Assembly: GCA_950295325.1 (NCBI GenBank)
Contig: OX485807.1
Span: 7,901,001 to 7,965,000 of the forward strand
Direction: 5' to 3'
Length of the DNA: 64,000 nucleotides
Source of the DNA: Polytrichum commune
Lineage: Eukaryota > Streptophyta > Polytrichopsida > Polytrichales > Polytrichaceae
Numbering within the stretch: position 1 is the first letter of the stretch; each line of letters opens with the position of its first letter. The position numbers and the translations under genes are program-made. Under the pieces are notes generated by a model. It had not been told where the DNA came from. It worked only from the letters and a program-made list of their open reading frames with translations, and did no database searches. Positions 1-11,312 of this stretch are shown here, one piece after another.

Positions 1-299
1 TGAAATTTTTTGTCATCTTCATTTTTCATAGTAATTGTTTTAGTTGAATTCTGTGTCATTCTTGGTAGAAATGGTATGTTTTCTAGAAAAATATGATCAT
101 CAAATTTGGTCATGATATTTTACCCCGTAATAGATATCATGTATATCTACCTTCCAAAAAAATTTGAGAAAATTTTGACCCATTTGGTGGATGCAACTTG
201 GCAATGGAGTGACCTCCCCTGGAACATCATCAAATGTGAACCTCACGGGTGAACACCCGTGAGCCATATAACAAGTAAATTGGTTAGGTTTTAAAATCA
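1..299. other. AT-rich upstream segment with a hairpin
   Basis: No gene is visible. The one notable structure is a perfect inverted repeat at 242-263 (CTCACGGGTG, a 2-base AA loop, then CACCCGTGAG). It lies just upstream of the palindrome array and could be part of the same mobile or regulatory unit, whose left end would lie outside the window. Confidence 0.5.
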
Positions 300-1000
300 T
301 CAAGGAGGGGCATTTGGAAGAGGCCTCGGATCCGAGGCCTCATTTTTGAGTCAGGTTGTGTGCTTGAAAAATGAAAATGTTAGGTTCATTTTTGAATTCT
401 CTCGGCCATTTTCTGTAGTATGTATTTCATAAGGAGGGACATTCGGAAGAGGCCTCGGATCCGAGGCCTCATTTTTGTGTCAAGGTATGTGCATGAAAAT
501 TTAAAATATTATGCTCATTTTTAAATGCGCTTGGCCCTATTGTTTTGGGTAGTGCATAAGTAGGTATTTTGTAAAGAGGCCTCGGATCCGAGGCCTCATT
601 TTTGTGTCAAGGTATGTGCTTGAAAAATGAAAATCTTATGTTCATTTTCGAATGCTCTCGGCCTTTTTATTTTGGGTAGTGAATAAGTATGTGTTTTGGG
701 AAGAGGCCTCGGATCCGAGGCCTCATGTTTGTGTGAATTTTATGCTAGAAAAATCAAAATGTTATGTTCGTGTAAGATTGCTCTCGGCCTTCTTGTTTTG
801 GGTACTACATGAATAAGAGGTTTGTGAAGAGGCCTCGGATCCGAGGCCTCATTTTGGAGACAATGTATGGGCTTTAAAAGTCAAACTGCTATGTTCACAT
901 AACATTTCTCTCGGCCTTTTTCTTTTGGGTAGTGCATGAGGAGGAGGTAGGAAAAGAGGCCTCGGATCCGGGGCCTCTCATTCGTAGGTAGGTTAGTGCT
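300..1000. repeat. six-copy 127-bp tandem array, each unit with a 22-bp palindrome
   Basis: Six head-to-tail units each contain a 22-bp perfect self-complementary palindrome. Its 20-base core is AGGCCTCGGATCCGAGGCCT, with one extra G at the left and C at the right. Copies start at 320, 449, 576, 703, 829 and 956, giving spacings of 129, 127, 127, 126 and 127. The last copy has one mismatch. Between the palindromes the units share an AT-rich body ending near CTCTCGGCC and TTTTGGGTAG. The array ends about 150 bp before the predicted start codon of the next gene, so it sits in its promoter or 5' leader. The same palindrome recurs in the downstream array. Confidence 0.95.
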
Positions 1001-1149
1001 AGAGTTTACCACTTGACTTAGCATTCGGCCATTACCATTTGTAGTTTGCTCTCGGCCTTGTATTGTTTTTGTGAGGATTTGTTTCTTTATAGTTACGAAG
1101 TTATTGACTTTTCTTTGTGAAATTCTCATTGTCTCCATGTTCTTAGGAT

Positions 1150-4100
1150 ATGGACTCTTCACAGGTTGCGCAATCGCAACCCCAATCTGGAGAGGATGTT
1201 GTTCTTGCGGCCCCTGCGGTTGAAGTTGAAGCTGTGCAGGTTGAGAGTCTAAATTCGCAGGGCCCATTACAAGTAGAGGTGAGTTGGATAGTTGTTGAGT
1301 AATTTGTTGAGCAAGTTTTTTGAGTTCTAGCTTTCTAACATGGTTTTACTATTTGTGTTTTTGTTAGGCTCTCGCAATGAGCGAAGATGCCGTTCAAGCA
1401 GTTGCCGACACGGATCCCGTGGTGTGTGAGCTTGAGCTTCGGAAATCACAAAAGGAGGACTCCATTGGTGTTATCCAACGCCTCCGGATTAAGCCAACAT
1501 GTAAATCCCGCTTATCCATTCCTTTGTGCCGCTTGAGAGCCCTCCCTCTCGTCTGTCCTATAAGTGAGGTTGAGGTGCAGCGCTTGGAATGTGAATTTGT
1601 AATGGGATACCGAGAGGGTGATCGGGTTCTTTACGTGTCTGCTTTCAACGACGTTCTCGTGGACCTCCTCATTCCCCTTGGCATTATGGCCTCTTGGAGC
1701 CCTCTCTGGCAAGAGGCCTCCGCAAAATTTGACGCCAAACTCAAGGAGGATCCGGATCTTGCACATTTCGCCGGGAAGATGTTATTCGTCTGGGAAGGCA
1801 ATCATCGTCTCACCGCTTGGTGGAGACACATCAATAACCACCACGCCGATGACAAGAGTTGGCATATCTCGGTGGATTGCATTGTTGTTGACCCTAGAGG
1901 ATACACCGGTGTATTTCTCAATGCCATGAGCGACATTAATTGGTAAGCTCACTCATTTTTTTCATTCATTTTTCATTTTTGTTTCAATTTTTTTCCATTC
2001 TTTTCACCTCACGTTCCTCACATATTTTCTCTCAGGTCAACCGAGCATGATTATGTCAAGGCAAACATTCCGGCCAAGCTCCTTCGAATCCGCACTTTTG
2101 GAAGGTTAGAGTTGTCCACCTTCAAGGATCTCATATCGCCATCTGACTACAAAGCATGCGAGAAGATAAAGGAGAGTCGTCCAACTTGGTACACCTTGAC
2201 CGCGGATGTGTTCGTTAAGTTTCTTTACAAGGTATGGTTTGTGCATTCAATCATTTAGAACTTCCAACATAGACAATTTCTATGCCGATTATATGAACTC
2301 ACAAGATCATTTCTTGCAGACAGACATTTCGGCTCAAGCAGACCTTGCAGTGAGGCATTACCGTGAGACCACACCTGTTGCAGAGAGGTCGGCCACTGAG
2401 ATTTGGAATGTTATGACCAAAGCCCAGGAGAGGACAATCAAAAGTATTCGGGCCCGTTCTTTTGAGAAGTACATATCCGTTGCACACCCTGACAATGGAG
2501 AGGATTTCTTTCATGAGGTACTCTTTTGAACTCAAATCACTCTTGAACGCAATTCATCCAAATCACTCTTCAACTCTATTACTCTTTTGAACTCAAATCA
2601 TTTTTATTTTGTGCACAGATTGACCGCCATTTTAATGAGTTCTCTTCGACGGACATGACAATTGAAAAATTGCAAAAAATTGTCACATGCCCGGTCGAAC
2701 CTTCGTTCAAAGCTAAGTGGCTTTACTGGTGGAACGCCCCCCTTCGTGAAAGATTAGATAACAAGTTCCCCGTCGACAAGCCTATAAGGGAGAGGGCTTT
2801 GGACGACTGGCTACACAAGGCGTCCTTCTGGGCTCAGGTAAATCCATTCCTCGGCCTTCTTCATTTTTATTTTCCTCTATTCCATTTATCTCATATCTAA
2901 TCATCTCCCTCTCTGCAGTTGGAGAAGGAAGTCGCGGTTGAAATTGAGACCTTAGAGGAAAGCCTCTCCGTTGACATTGATTGGGACGCATCAGAAACTA
3001 TCTTGCGCCCTCGTGAGTACGTTGATCATTGGCGGATTGTCCTTTGGGACAAGGCCTTCAAACCTTACCTCAGCGATAAGCCTGACATCGCCTTTGCCAA
3101 AGGTGATAATCTCTTGGAGTTCGAGGAGGGGGCTCTCGCTATCAAGCGTGTGGCCTATCGGTAATACATCTATCCTCCACTTTGCACCTCTCCTTAATTT
3201 CATTTCTTGCTCGTTTTCTTGGTTTTCTTACATTCTTGTTTTGTCATGTAGGTATATCATGAGAGAATTGGTTGTGAAGAATGCATTGGCCTCATCTTCC
3301 TTGCCGGACTACCTCTCGGACTGGGTGAATATTTTTTCTAGCCTCTGCGTGTATACGACCGCGCAAACAAACAAGTTTTCCGAATTGCACTTGCAAGGTG
3401 GTGGATGGTACTTGGATTGTGCTGCAGGATTTGTCCCCGGGGAAGAGAAGGCTTTGTTTGCTAGCCTTGTGGGTAGTGCTCCGGATGATAACATTGTTAC
3501 CTTGGAGGAGCCTGACATCGTTGAGCTTCCCCCTCCTCCTTCTAAGGCACCAAGGAGAAAGAGCAGAGCAAAGAAGACCGCCACTCAAGCATCTTCCCAA
3601 GTTCTCATTCGGTCTGCTTCTAAGACCCCAGTTGAGCCACCCACCCTCCCGCACAGTCCATCTATCGTTCCCTCCGTTGCTCCCTCTCTTGCCCCCTCTG
3701 TTACTCCATCTGCATTTCATCCACAATTTCTTGCCACTCCATCTCATAGTGGCACTTCTCTCCTCTCTTTGCCTCGCAAGAGGAAGGCCGCTCTCTTGGA
3801 TACCAGTGCCACCTCTTCGGATGCCCCTAACACGCTTTCCCTCATCGAAAATGTGGACATGGTTCAATTAATGCTGGATTCCGAGGTTGCCGGAGGTCCC
3901 CTCCCCGCATATACCCGCATCCAAGAGTTCATTGCCAAGGTTTGTATACTTGCCTTTGTCAATTCTCAATTTTTTTTCCTTTGCTTTGCTTATTTCTTTC
4001 CTTCTTATTTTCTCATGAAGTTTCAATTGCAGGTTGGGGCAGGTCGTTCCCGTGTGAACACCTCGACTACAACTCACAAGGGCCTCGATTTGCTCTTCGC

Positions 4101-5348
4101 CGACATTCCCGAGAATTTGCCGGTGCCGAACATCTCCACCGATGTTCCTGCTTGGAACAAGCTCCATGAATCATACTATGAGTGTATTTTTGCATTTGCG
4201 AAATCTAACCTCTATGATCATGGTGTCCTTGTTCTTGCCCATTGTGCGAGTGCCAGTGTTTCTAGGAGTATTTTCGATTGGGCACACACTTATGACTTCT
4301 ACGTCGCGGAAGATTGGTTTGGAATGAATGATTTGGACCTCCAATCTCCCGTTGTTCCCTCTGGAGTGGTAAGCAAGTCTCCCTCTCTTCCCCTTCCGTA
4401 TTGCTTATCATTTCAATTTCAATTCAATTTCAATTCCATTTCATTTCAATTCAATTTCATTTTCATTGTTGCAGACTCGGAAGTTCAGCATCAAAGTTCT
4501 TGTTCGTGTTAACTCCGTTCTTAGAGTGCGGGAGGAGGCCATACAAGAGTATGGTTACAACCTCCAACGAGATGGATGGTTGAATACCTTCACCGATGAG
4601 AAGAGCCAGGCGATGCGCAGTGATGGGGTACCTTGGCGAGGTGCCCATGAGAAGCATCCTATTTTTTTTTCCATCCTTCTCGCTACTCTCACCGACAAGA
4701 ATGATGTTATTATGGATTGGCAGTGTGGTGTAGGTACGCCTTGTTTTTCAACTTCATCCTTACTTTGAATTTTCTATTATTTTTCCTTGACTAGTTTCCA
4801 TACTAACATTTTACCTCTCGTTGCTTTAGGTGGTTCGATTACAGCATGTCGCTCCCTTGAGCGGCATATTGTGGCCCTTGAGAGTGACCCCGTCATTTTC
4901 AATTCACTCCTACTCCCCATGCGTGATCCCCAGCCTGCGCGTATATCTCGCTCAGTTACCGCACCGTCTACATCTATCTTTGATCCTCCTCAAAAGATGA
5001 CCAAGAGGGCATTCGGATTCCTTTGTGCGTAAGTTTGCTTTTTATATTTTGCCATGTTTGCCTTGATTTCAAATTCTCATTTTCTAGTGTCATCATGTTT
5101 CTAATCATTTTGCTTGGGTGTTTAGAGAGCCAGCGGAGGTCGCAGTCATTCGTCGAGACATGTTTTCAAGTCCTCCGAAGCCGTTTGAGCTTCCCCCGTA
5201 TGCTAGTGCAATGGCGGATTGTTTTGCGAAGGCGGAGTCCCCATCTCCTCCTCGCGTTCGTCATTTCTCACGTGGGACACGAAATCTTTTCTTGTTAGAA
5301 GCAAATGAGGGTGAGGAGAGTGATAGGGAATGTTCTCCAAGCCCTTAG
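1150..5348 (+). CDS. ParB/Srx-like domain fused to a beta-class DNA amino-methyltransferase-like domain (11 exons)
   Basis: The exons I infer are 1150-1278, 1368-1942, 2036-2231, 2320-2517, 2619-2837, 2919-3160, 3252-3939, 4033-4368, 4475-4733, 4830-5028 and 5126-5348. They total 3264 nt in one continuous frame (1087 aa), and every intron is GT-AG and 75-106 nt long. Residues about 105-245 look like the ParB/sulfiredoxin fold, with the signature WEGNHRLTAWW (GNHR at 187-190). A Pro/Ser/Thr-rich basic linker covers about 580-700. The C-terminal part follows beta-class N6-adenine/N4-cytosine methyltransferase order. It has a motif-IV-like segment DLLFADIPEN (ADIP at 772-775, where active enzymes have DPPY or a relative), then HEKHP (919-923), then a motif I-like MDWQCGVGGS starting at Asp 942, followed by an acidic strand end (LESDP). 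Known ParB-methylase pairings are bacterial and phage. The altered motif IV suggests lost or changed catalysis. The ATG was chosen because it gives an in-frame 43-aa exon ending in a good donor. Function is unknown: it could be an accessory gene of a mobile element or a host chromatin factor. Confidence 0.75.
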
Positions 5349-5403
5349 TTTATCATTTTGGTTTTGGAGATTATAACTCCGTTTGTTGTTGTTATCCGGC
5401 TTT

Positions 5404-5409
5404 AATAAA
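5404..5409 (+). terminator. poly(A) signal AATAAA
   Basis: A canonical AATAAA lies 55 bp past the stop codon of the ParB/methyltransferase-like gene, followed by GT-rich sequence. It is a likely 3' end signal for that transcript. Confidence 0.5.
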
Positions 5410-6330
5410 AGTTGTGTGTTGGTTTTATTTTTGATATCCGGCGCAAGTTTCATTCTTTCTCTCCATTATTTCATATTCATAATGTCAATCCGCATTGCAT
5501 TCTTTATTTTTTCTTCATCATTCGGATCTCTTAACTTCTAGTCACAAAACAATCTAGCTCTCGGCTCTTAGTGTGAGATCTTAGTTATAGGGGGACCATA
5601 CTTTCTATTAGTGTGGATGGTTTATTTTATGGTTGTGCACACTAATCACATTGGCCGTCTTCCAATCCCAATTGCTATATAGCAATTGGAAGTTTTGTTT
5701 GGCACGCGAACATAACCTCGTCAAACTTTTTAAATTGAACTTCATGTTGTTCTCAAAGAGTCGGCACGTCACCTCAAAAATTTCCAAGAGGATTCTAAGG
5801 TTGGACTTGGGGGATTTGTCTTTGAGGTCTTTGGCTAAGCTAAGGACTGAATTGGAAGGCTGTTATGGTGCGACGGAGTTTTATGGCATGTTCTTTGGAT
5901 CATTTTACCCATATTGGACATGCCCGGCAGATAGGGTGTAGATGGCCCTAAACTAGAGTATATAGCTATTTTAACTAACTACCCATTTTTGTAAGTCTTG
6001 AGGTTGGCTACATTTTGTTAACCAATAAAATATTTTGTGTATGGTATTTTGATTTCAATTTGGTGACGTCGGCCTTAATTTAATATGATACATTTGAAAA
6101 CATATACTATAAGATGTTTGATAATAAATGCAATCTTCCACGCCTATAGGATCCGTTGGTTTCTCAAACAATTATGGGTTATTATGTCCACGGGAATGGG
6201 GGTACCTTTCCAAATATAGAATTCAAACTATCTCTAATTCCACGGAAATAGGCACTGCTTCTCCTAAAATTACCCAACAAAATCTAAATTTTCCGCTCTC
6301 CAATCTCCGCTCACATACTTGAGTTTCCCA
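5410..6330. other. intergenic, with a second perfect palindrome
   Basis: No convincing gene. A 102-codon open frame at 5633-5941 has no recognised domain. A 22-bp perfect palindrome at 5668-5689 (CCAATTGCTAT then ATAGCAATTGG) differs in sequence from the palindrome in the arrays. Confidence 0.45.
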
Positions 6331-7524
6331 CCCATTCCCAACCTACAAACCTTATACCCAATCTGAAATGATACCGCAGCCATTAGGCCTCGGATCTGAG
6401 GCGTTCTCCAAGTGGGACTTAGTCCACCTCTGTGAGCCCAAAATGGTGCCCACATGTGGTGATTAATTCTTTGAAACCAATTTTAGTTAGACTTTGAAGT
6501 GTTATGATTGTTCACAAAAATATAAAAAGAGTGAAGTGTGGTGTGGATTGAAGTTTAGACATTAGGGGGTATTGTGTGATTGTTTCAAGGTTTAAGCCAC
6601 GGGTAGATCACTTAGTGCATTTTAAAAACGACGTGCGGCATAATATAGAGAGGATTAAAATCATTTGGAATAAAAATTATAAAGGAATTCCAAATAATGA
6701 AGGGGCCATTAAATGTAGACAATCCCATTAAAAGTAAGTTAGATGGACATAAAATGTGGGCCATTATTTTTTTGTAAAATTAATATAGGGGTTGAAGATA
6801 AGGATCCTAGAAGGTATGTTTAGTATGCTATGTAAATGGGTTTAGGACTCACGGGGATGGATGATAATTGGGATTTCCGTCTATCCAAAATTACTTAAAA
6901 GGAATATAGAGTACAAAAAATTGCAGTGACCTGGACAATATAAGTAATGGAAGGGTGCAAACAAATGGACCATTTTTGAAATTTAAGTAATTATAGGGAG
7001 GCTTTAATTCAACCCTTGAAGGTAAATAGCCCCAAAACCAAAAACCCCCAGCCGCACGTGGTGCACAAAAATGCCTTAGAGTGACCTACCCGTGGTTTAA
7101 GCTCAATTAGAGAATGCCTTGATTATGTGAGTAGGGGGCAAGGTGAGGTCCGCGGGTTAAATGCCCACATTAGGATCCACCTTGTTAGTTTAGGAAGGGA
7201 AAGGCCTTGTGGATGGGATGAGTCCCTACTTAGGAGGAAGGGATTAAGGGGTTGTGATTGGAGGTGCTAATCCTCTCACCCTATCCTTACCTCATGATCT
7301 CTCTCTCTCTTTGCTACTTAAGGCTTCCCTCTCTCATTTTTGCTCTCTCTCTCAATCTCTCTCATGTGGAGGGAGCCCTTAGAATGATTAGAAAAACACG
7401 TGTGATTAGTTGTTAACTTGATAAAATTAGTAGGAGGATAGGTTAATTATGAGTTGATAGATTAGAGGAATGTTAAGTTAATTACTAGGAGTGAGAATGG
7501 TTTGTAGAACTCATTAGACTTCTG

Positions 7525-8110
7525 TCCAAGCACTGCTGGAACTGGGTTAGTTGCTGGAGCAGCCGAAGGGCGTGAACTGGGCTAGTTGCTAGAGCAGCCG
7601 AGGGCCTGAACTGAGCTAGTTGCTGGAGCAGCTGAGGGCCTGAACCGAGCTAGTTGCTGGAGCAGCCGAGGGCCTAAACTGGGCTAGTTGCTGGAGCAGC
7701 CGAAGGGCGTGAACTGGGCTAGTTGCTGGAGCAGCCGAGGGCCTGAACTGAGCTAGTTGCTAGAGCAGCCGAAGGGCCTGAACTGGGCTAGTTGTTGGAG
7801 CAACCGAGGGCCTGAACTGGGCTAGTTGTTGGAGCAACCGAGGGCCTGAACTGGGCTAGTTGTTGGAGCAGCCGAAGGGCGTGAACTGGGCTAGTTGCTG
7901 GAGCAACCAAGGGCCTGAACTGAGCTAGTTGTTGGAGCAGCCAAAGGGCCTGAACTGGGCTAGTTGCTGGAGCAGCCGAAGGGCGTGAACTGGGCTAGTT
8001 GCTAGAGCAGCCGAGGGCCTGAACTGAGCTAGTTGCTAGAGTAGCGGAGGGCCTGAACCGAGCTAGTTGCTGGAGCACCCGAGGGCCTAAACTGGGCTAG
8101 TTGTTGGAGT
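7525..8110. repeat. 34-bp minisatellite inside the LTR
   Basis: About 17 contiguous copies of a roughly 34-bp unit read like GCTAGTTGCTGGAGCAGCC plus GAGGGCCTGAACTGG, with small variations such as GAAGGGCGTG. Units abut directly with no unique spacers. The equivalent position of the second LTR (about 14510-14680) has a different, shorter repeat built on GGAGGC and GGCTTAGCGGCTGG, so this part of the LTR seems prone to repeat expansion. Confidence 0.9.
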
Positions 8111-8381
8111 AGCCGTGGATGGTTGGGTCTCAAGAAGTAGTGGGTAGTAGGGAGCATGCTTGGGTGACCAAAGCTTAGCTCAAATTGAGTACTATCACTC
8201 AAACTAAGCATAGGTCAAGTTAGGCATTTTAGATTATTCTAGCACATATGTAAGTGTTAGATTTATTAGGCTAATTAGTGTGAGGCGTGGCTTGCTAGTA
8301 AATGTAATTGGGGTGGATCATCAAGAACAGTGTTTTTAAACACTTGCATCTTCTTGGTCAAAATAAGTTACTTGTTCAAGA

Positions 8382-8546
8382 ATGGAGAATGTGGTTGATC
8401 CTAGCAATGGCAAGGCAAAGGAAGTAAAGATTAAGGGTGCTAGGGGAATGTCTTTACGGGGATGCGTGGCCAAAGCCGCGGGATGGACCTTTGAGAAGGC
8501 TAATGCCTCATTTGTTCAAGAAACAAGTATTAATAAAACATCATGA
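8382..8546 (+). CDS. 54-aa small open frame in the LTR, conserved in the sister LTR
   Basis: The frame starts ATGGAGAATGTGG and ends TCATGA. Its C-terminal half contains ARGMSLRGCVAKAAGWTFEKA. The diverged LTR at 13630-15248 has an alignable frame, ARGKSLKACVAKAVGWTLEKA, ending in almost the same place (NKTS-stop versus NKMS-stop). Similarity is clearer at the amino-acid level than in flanking DNA, which suggests a translated peptide or a coding exon reaching into the element. I know of no family for it. It could also be conserved for RNA or packaging reasons. Confidence 0.4.
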   Translation: MENVVDPSNGKAKEVKIKGARGMSLRGCVAKAAGWTFEKANASFVQETSINKTS

Positions 8547-8860
8547 ACTTTAGAACTAGAAAGTTCACTGAGATGAAGGATATTTCTTATATCATTGAGA
8601 TTTGATACTACACATGTGATTCACAAACCCATCATCCGGACTAGGACGCTTAAGGGTGGTGGGTTTGGCCTCACAACCTCAAATGACAACCTGTAACCAT
8701 CCGAGACCCATTCCCAATCTACAAACCTTATACCCAATCTGAAATGATACCGCATCCATGAGGCCTCGGATCCGAGGCCTTCTCCAAGTGGGACTTAGTT
8801 CACCTCAAATGACAACCTGTAACCATCCGAGACCCATTCCCAACCTACAAACCTTATAAG

Positions 8861-9018
8861 AGAACGTGCAAGCAAATACAGTATAGGTTCCTCAACCACG
8901 GTTATAGGTTATTTTTGTCAATAAATTTGTCAATAAATATTTCAAAAGTTAGCTCTACACCGCGGTCATAGGGCATGTTTCACCACACAAAATTTCAATA
9001 TTCTAGAAAACTTACCGC
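8861..9018. other. short spacer after the array
   Basis: No feature recognised beyond a small AT-rich direct repeat (TTTGTCAATAAA twice near 8915-8940). Confidence 0.4.
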
Positions 9019-10511
9019 TCACCGCTCGCAAAATAGCTTTTCCCAGGCTACTCCGGTGTTCCCATGCTCTTCCTCAAATGTTGGCGGCCTACGTACTACT
9101 CCCTTATTGGTTTGTTGCTTGGTGAGCTCAGCAATTGTGGCCTTCAATTTGGCCACCTCATCATCCTTGGACACTTCAACCTTCAGGTTGTCCTCTGTAC
9201 ATTCAATTGTTGGATCCTTCCCTAAATCCCTGTCATTGACCTCGTCTTGCGTGGGCTCATCGTGAGCACTTGAATCCTGAGAACCATGTTCTTGGTTTAG
9301 GGCCGGGGTGCTCACAATTTTGTCCTGAACAACCTACACATACATAAACCCGGGAGTGAGTACATTGTGTCGTGAACAACCTACACATACATAAACCCCT
9401 GTTGGTAATTGTAAGTACTTTAAAGGTTGGAGTTAAATCACCTCTGTAGGGATCGCTTCAGATGGCACTCCCGGAGCATCTGCAGAATTTGCAATCCCTA
9501 GAACTAATGTCGTGAACCAAGACTTCGTGGGCGACTTCAACGGCGACTTCGGCGGCGTAGTTACTCCAAGTGCAACACTTCGAGAGGGTGGCGTTTCCAA
9601 ACCCTTTGTTCTAATGGGTGGAACCTGTGCTTGACTAGTCTCTCCCAAACTGTATGTCCCTGTGGACTCCTTTATTCTATTTGGTGGAACCTGTGCTTGA
9701 CTAGTCTCTCCCAAGCTGTATGTCCTTGTGCACACCGAAGCTTGACCAAGGGGTGGCTGTTGAGAGGACCCTGCAATTCATAAAACAAAATATAAGAAAC
9801 AATTCACCAACAAAACACCACTTGAGTAGAATCAGGAAAGTACCATATCTATGTACTTCCAAGTATGTAAGTACACTTGTAACTACAGAGATGGGTGGAT
9901 GTACCTCTCATTAGGGACTAACTGTATGCTTATATATCCCATAAAGTGTATATAAGACTACAAGATGGCAGTGAATGGTATAATAACATAGTCTAACATT
10001 GTTTTCGGAGTATATACACATATACATAATATGTGTATGTACTTCTGAGTACCCAAAGCATACTGGCAAACTACTCTTGCATTGTATGTTAATATACACA
10101 GTAGTACATTGAAATGTACTAAGTGTACTATATCCGAGTATAACTAGTGTAGTATGTTGAAGCTCTATAAACACTTCAATATACCACAAGTCCCATATCC
10201 TGTGTACTACAAGTATATTGTCATACAATATAGATCAACAAGTGAACCCTTAAACCCTTGACCCTTGGTACACCAAATGACAACACAAACAACATGCTCA
10301 GGTGGAGGGAGGGGGGCATACCAATGTCCGCACCAGTACGTTTGGCAGCAGCTGTTCTTTCGGATAGAGCCAGATTCCTTTGCTCCTCGCAATCCAGTGC
10401 ATCGGCCTTCTCCTCAAGACTAGTTGGATGTTCCCCGAAGCTGAAACTTTTGTACTAGTCTGGGTGAAATACTGAACAATTTTTTTCTACACATTTTACT
10501 GATGTACTCAA

Positions 10512-11312
10512 GGTTGTCTATTGTGTCGTGACAGAGGCTAATCCCAACATAATGTCGTGGCGTCACGACACGTATCTGTCACGACATTATGCCGGATGCC
10601 GTCTTTATCCTGACGAACTTGAATTTTACCGTATTTTTTTGTGTAATTACATTACCCCAATCAGGACACGTAGGATTTACGATGTCCACGTATGGTGCCA
10701 TGTCAGCAAAGTAGAGGTAAAGTGGGAAAAAAATTACTAGCGCCCGTCCCCCCCCCCCCGTTCCCCCCGCTCCCTACGTTCCCCTCCCCCATCCGGCACC
10801 CCATCCGGCCCTCATCCGGCCTCCATCCGCCCCCCCCCCCTTAATCCGAACCTGGCCCCCCCCAATCCGAACCCGCCCCCCCCCCCCCCAATCCGGCACC
10901 CGGCCCCACCCATCCAAACCCCCCCCCCCCATCCGAACCCGGCCCCCCCCCCCAATCCGAACCCCAATCCGGCCCCCATCCGGCGTTCCCCCCGTCCGCA
11001 TCCGTTCCCGTCCCCGTCCGCTCCGTTCCCCTCCCCCCCACACCCTCATTTGTCATATTTTACTACTTTGATTTTAACAGAATGATAAACACAAAGGCAA
11101 AATGATTTACCTGGCAAGGGAAATATGCACATCCACGTCGGATTTTTCTGCCACATTGGATGCCACCTTGGCAAGAAGGTAAGTATTTTACCCACCCTAC
11201 TAACTTCCCCCTAGTATGACCCTACCCTATTATGTCATGACGGAGGGGTCCGCCCCGACACGACACGTCATGACGTCATGACGGTGGCAGGACGTCGCGA
11301 TAGACAACCCTG
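10512..11312. mobile_element. TIR insertion with a long direct target duplication, inside an intron
   Basis: The ends are inverted: GGTTGTCTATTG at the left and CGATAGACAACC near the right. The near-identical direct repeats GATGTACTCAA (10501-10511) and GATGTACTAAA (11313-11323) flank it. A target duplication of about 9-11 bp fits a Mutator-like non-autonomous element, and 8 bp would fit hAT. Removing it leaves a short intron-like sequence between the RING-like exon and the next exon. An internal hairpin is built from CATAATGTCGTG (10548 region) and CACGACATTATG (10580 region), and a C/G-rich minisatellite is also present. Confidence 0.6.
10745..11035. repeat. C-rich minisatellite
   Basis: Irregular repeats of CCCCCC with AATCCGAACCCGG and CATCCGGC units form a strongly G-rich minus strand. 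Runs of six to eleven C are frequent, so G-quadruplex formation is possible. Open frames across it are compositional artefacts. Confidence 0.85.

Larger units (their letters stand above)
6431..8675. mobile_element. solo LTR (2245 bp) with 5-bp target duplication
   Basis: The segment starts TGTGAGCCCAAAATGG and ends GGCCTCACA, so its ends are the inverted pair TGTGAG/CTCACA. It is bordered by ACCTC at 6426-6430 and at 8676-8680, a perfect 5-bp target site duplication. No gag or pol lies between, so it reads as a solo LTR left by recombination. It contains a CT-rich stretch with TACTTAAGG near 7300-7350 that may be the promoter region, a 34-bp minisatellite and a 54-codon open frame near its 3' end. 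A related, shorter LTR is at 13630-15248. Confidence 0.9.
6331..8860. repeat. downstream 126-bp tandem array with the same palindrome, split by an LTR
   Basis: Units begin with CCCATTCCCAA at 6331, 8707 and 8833. The last two are 126 bp apart. After removing the 2250 bp added by the LTR insertion (2245 plus a 5-bp duplication), the first two are also exactly 126 bp apart. One palindrome copy is perfect over 20 bases at 8761-8780. The copy at 6385-6403 is decayed (AGGCCTCGGATCTGAGGCG). The rest of the unit is unlike the upstream array, yet period and palindrome are the same. The array therefore brackets the ParB/methyltransferase-like gene on its 3' side. Confidence 0.85.

Noticed and set aside
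3292-3867. 191-codon minus-strand open frame
   Set aside because: It is antisense to exon 7 of the ParB/methyltransferase-like gene and has no domain or splice support.
7525-8110. Regular 34-bp repeats resembling a CRISPR array
   Set aside because: Units abut without unique spacers and lie inside a eukaryotic LTR, so this is a minisatellite.
10774-11056. Gly/Arg-rich minus-strand open frames
   Set aside because: They are translations of the C-rich minisatellite.
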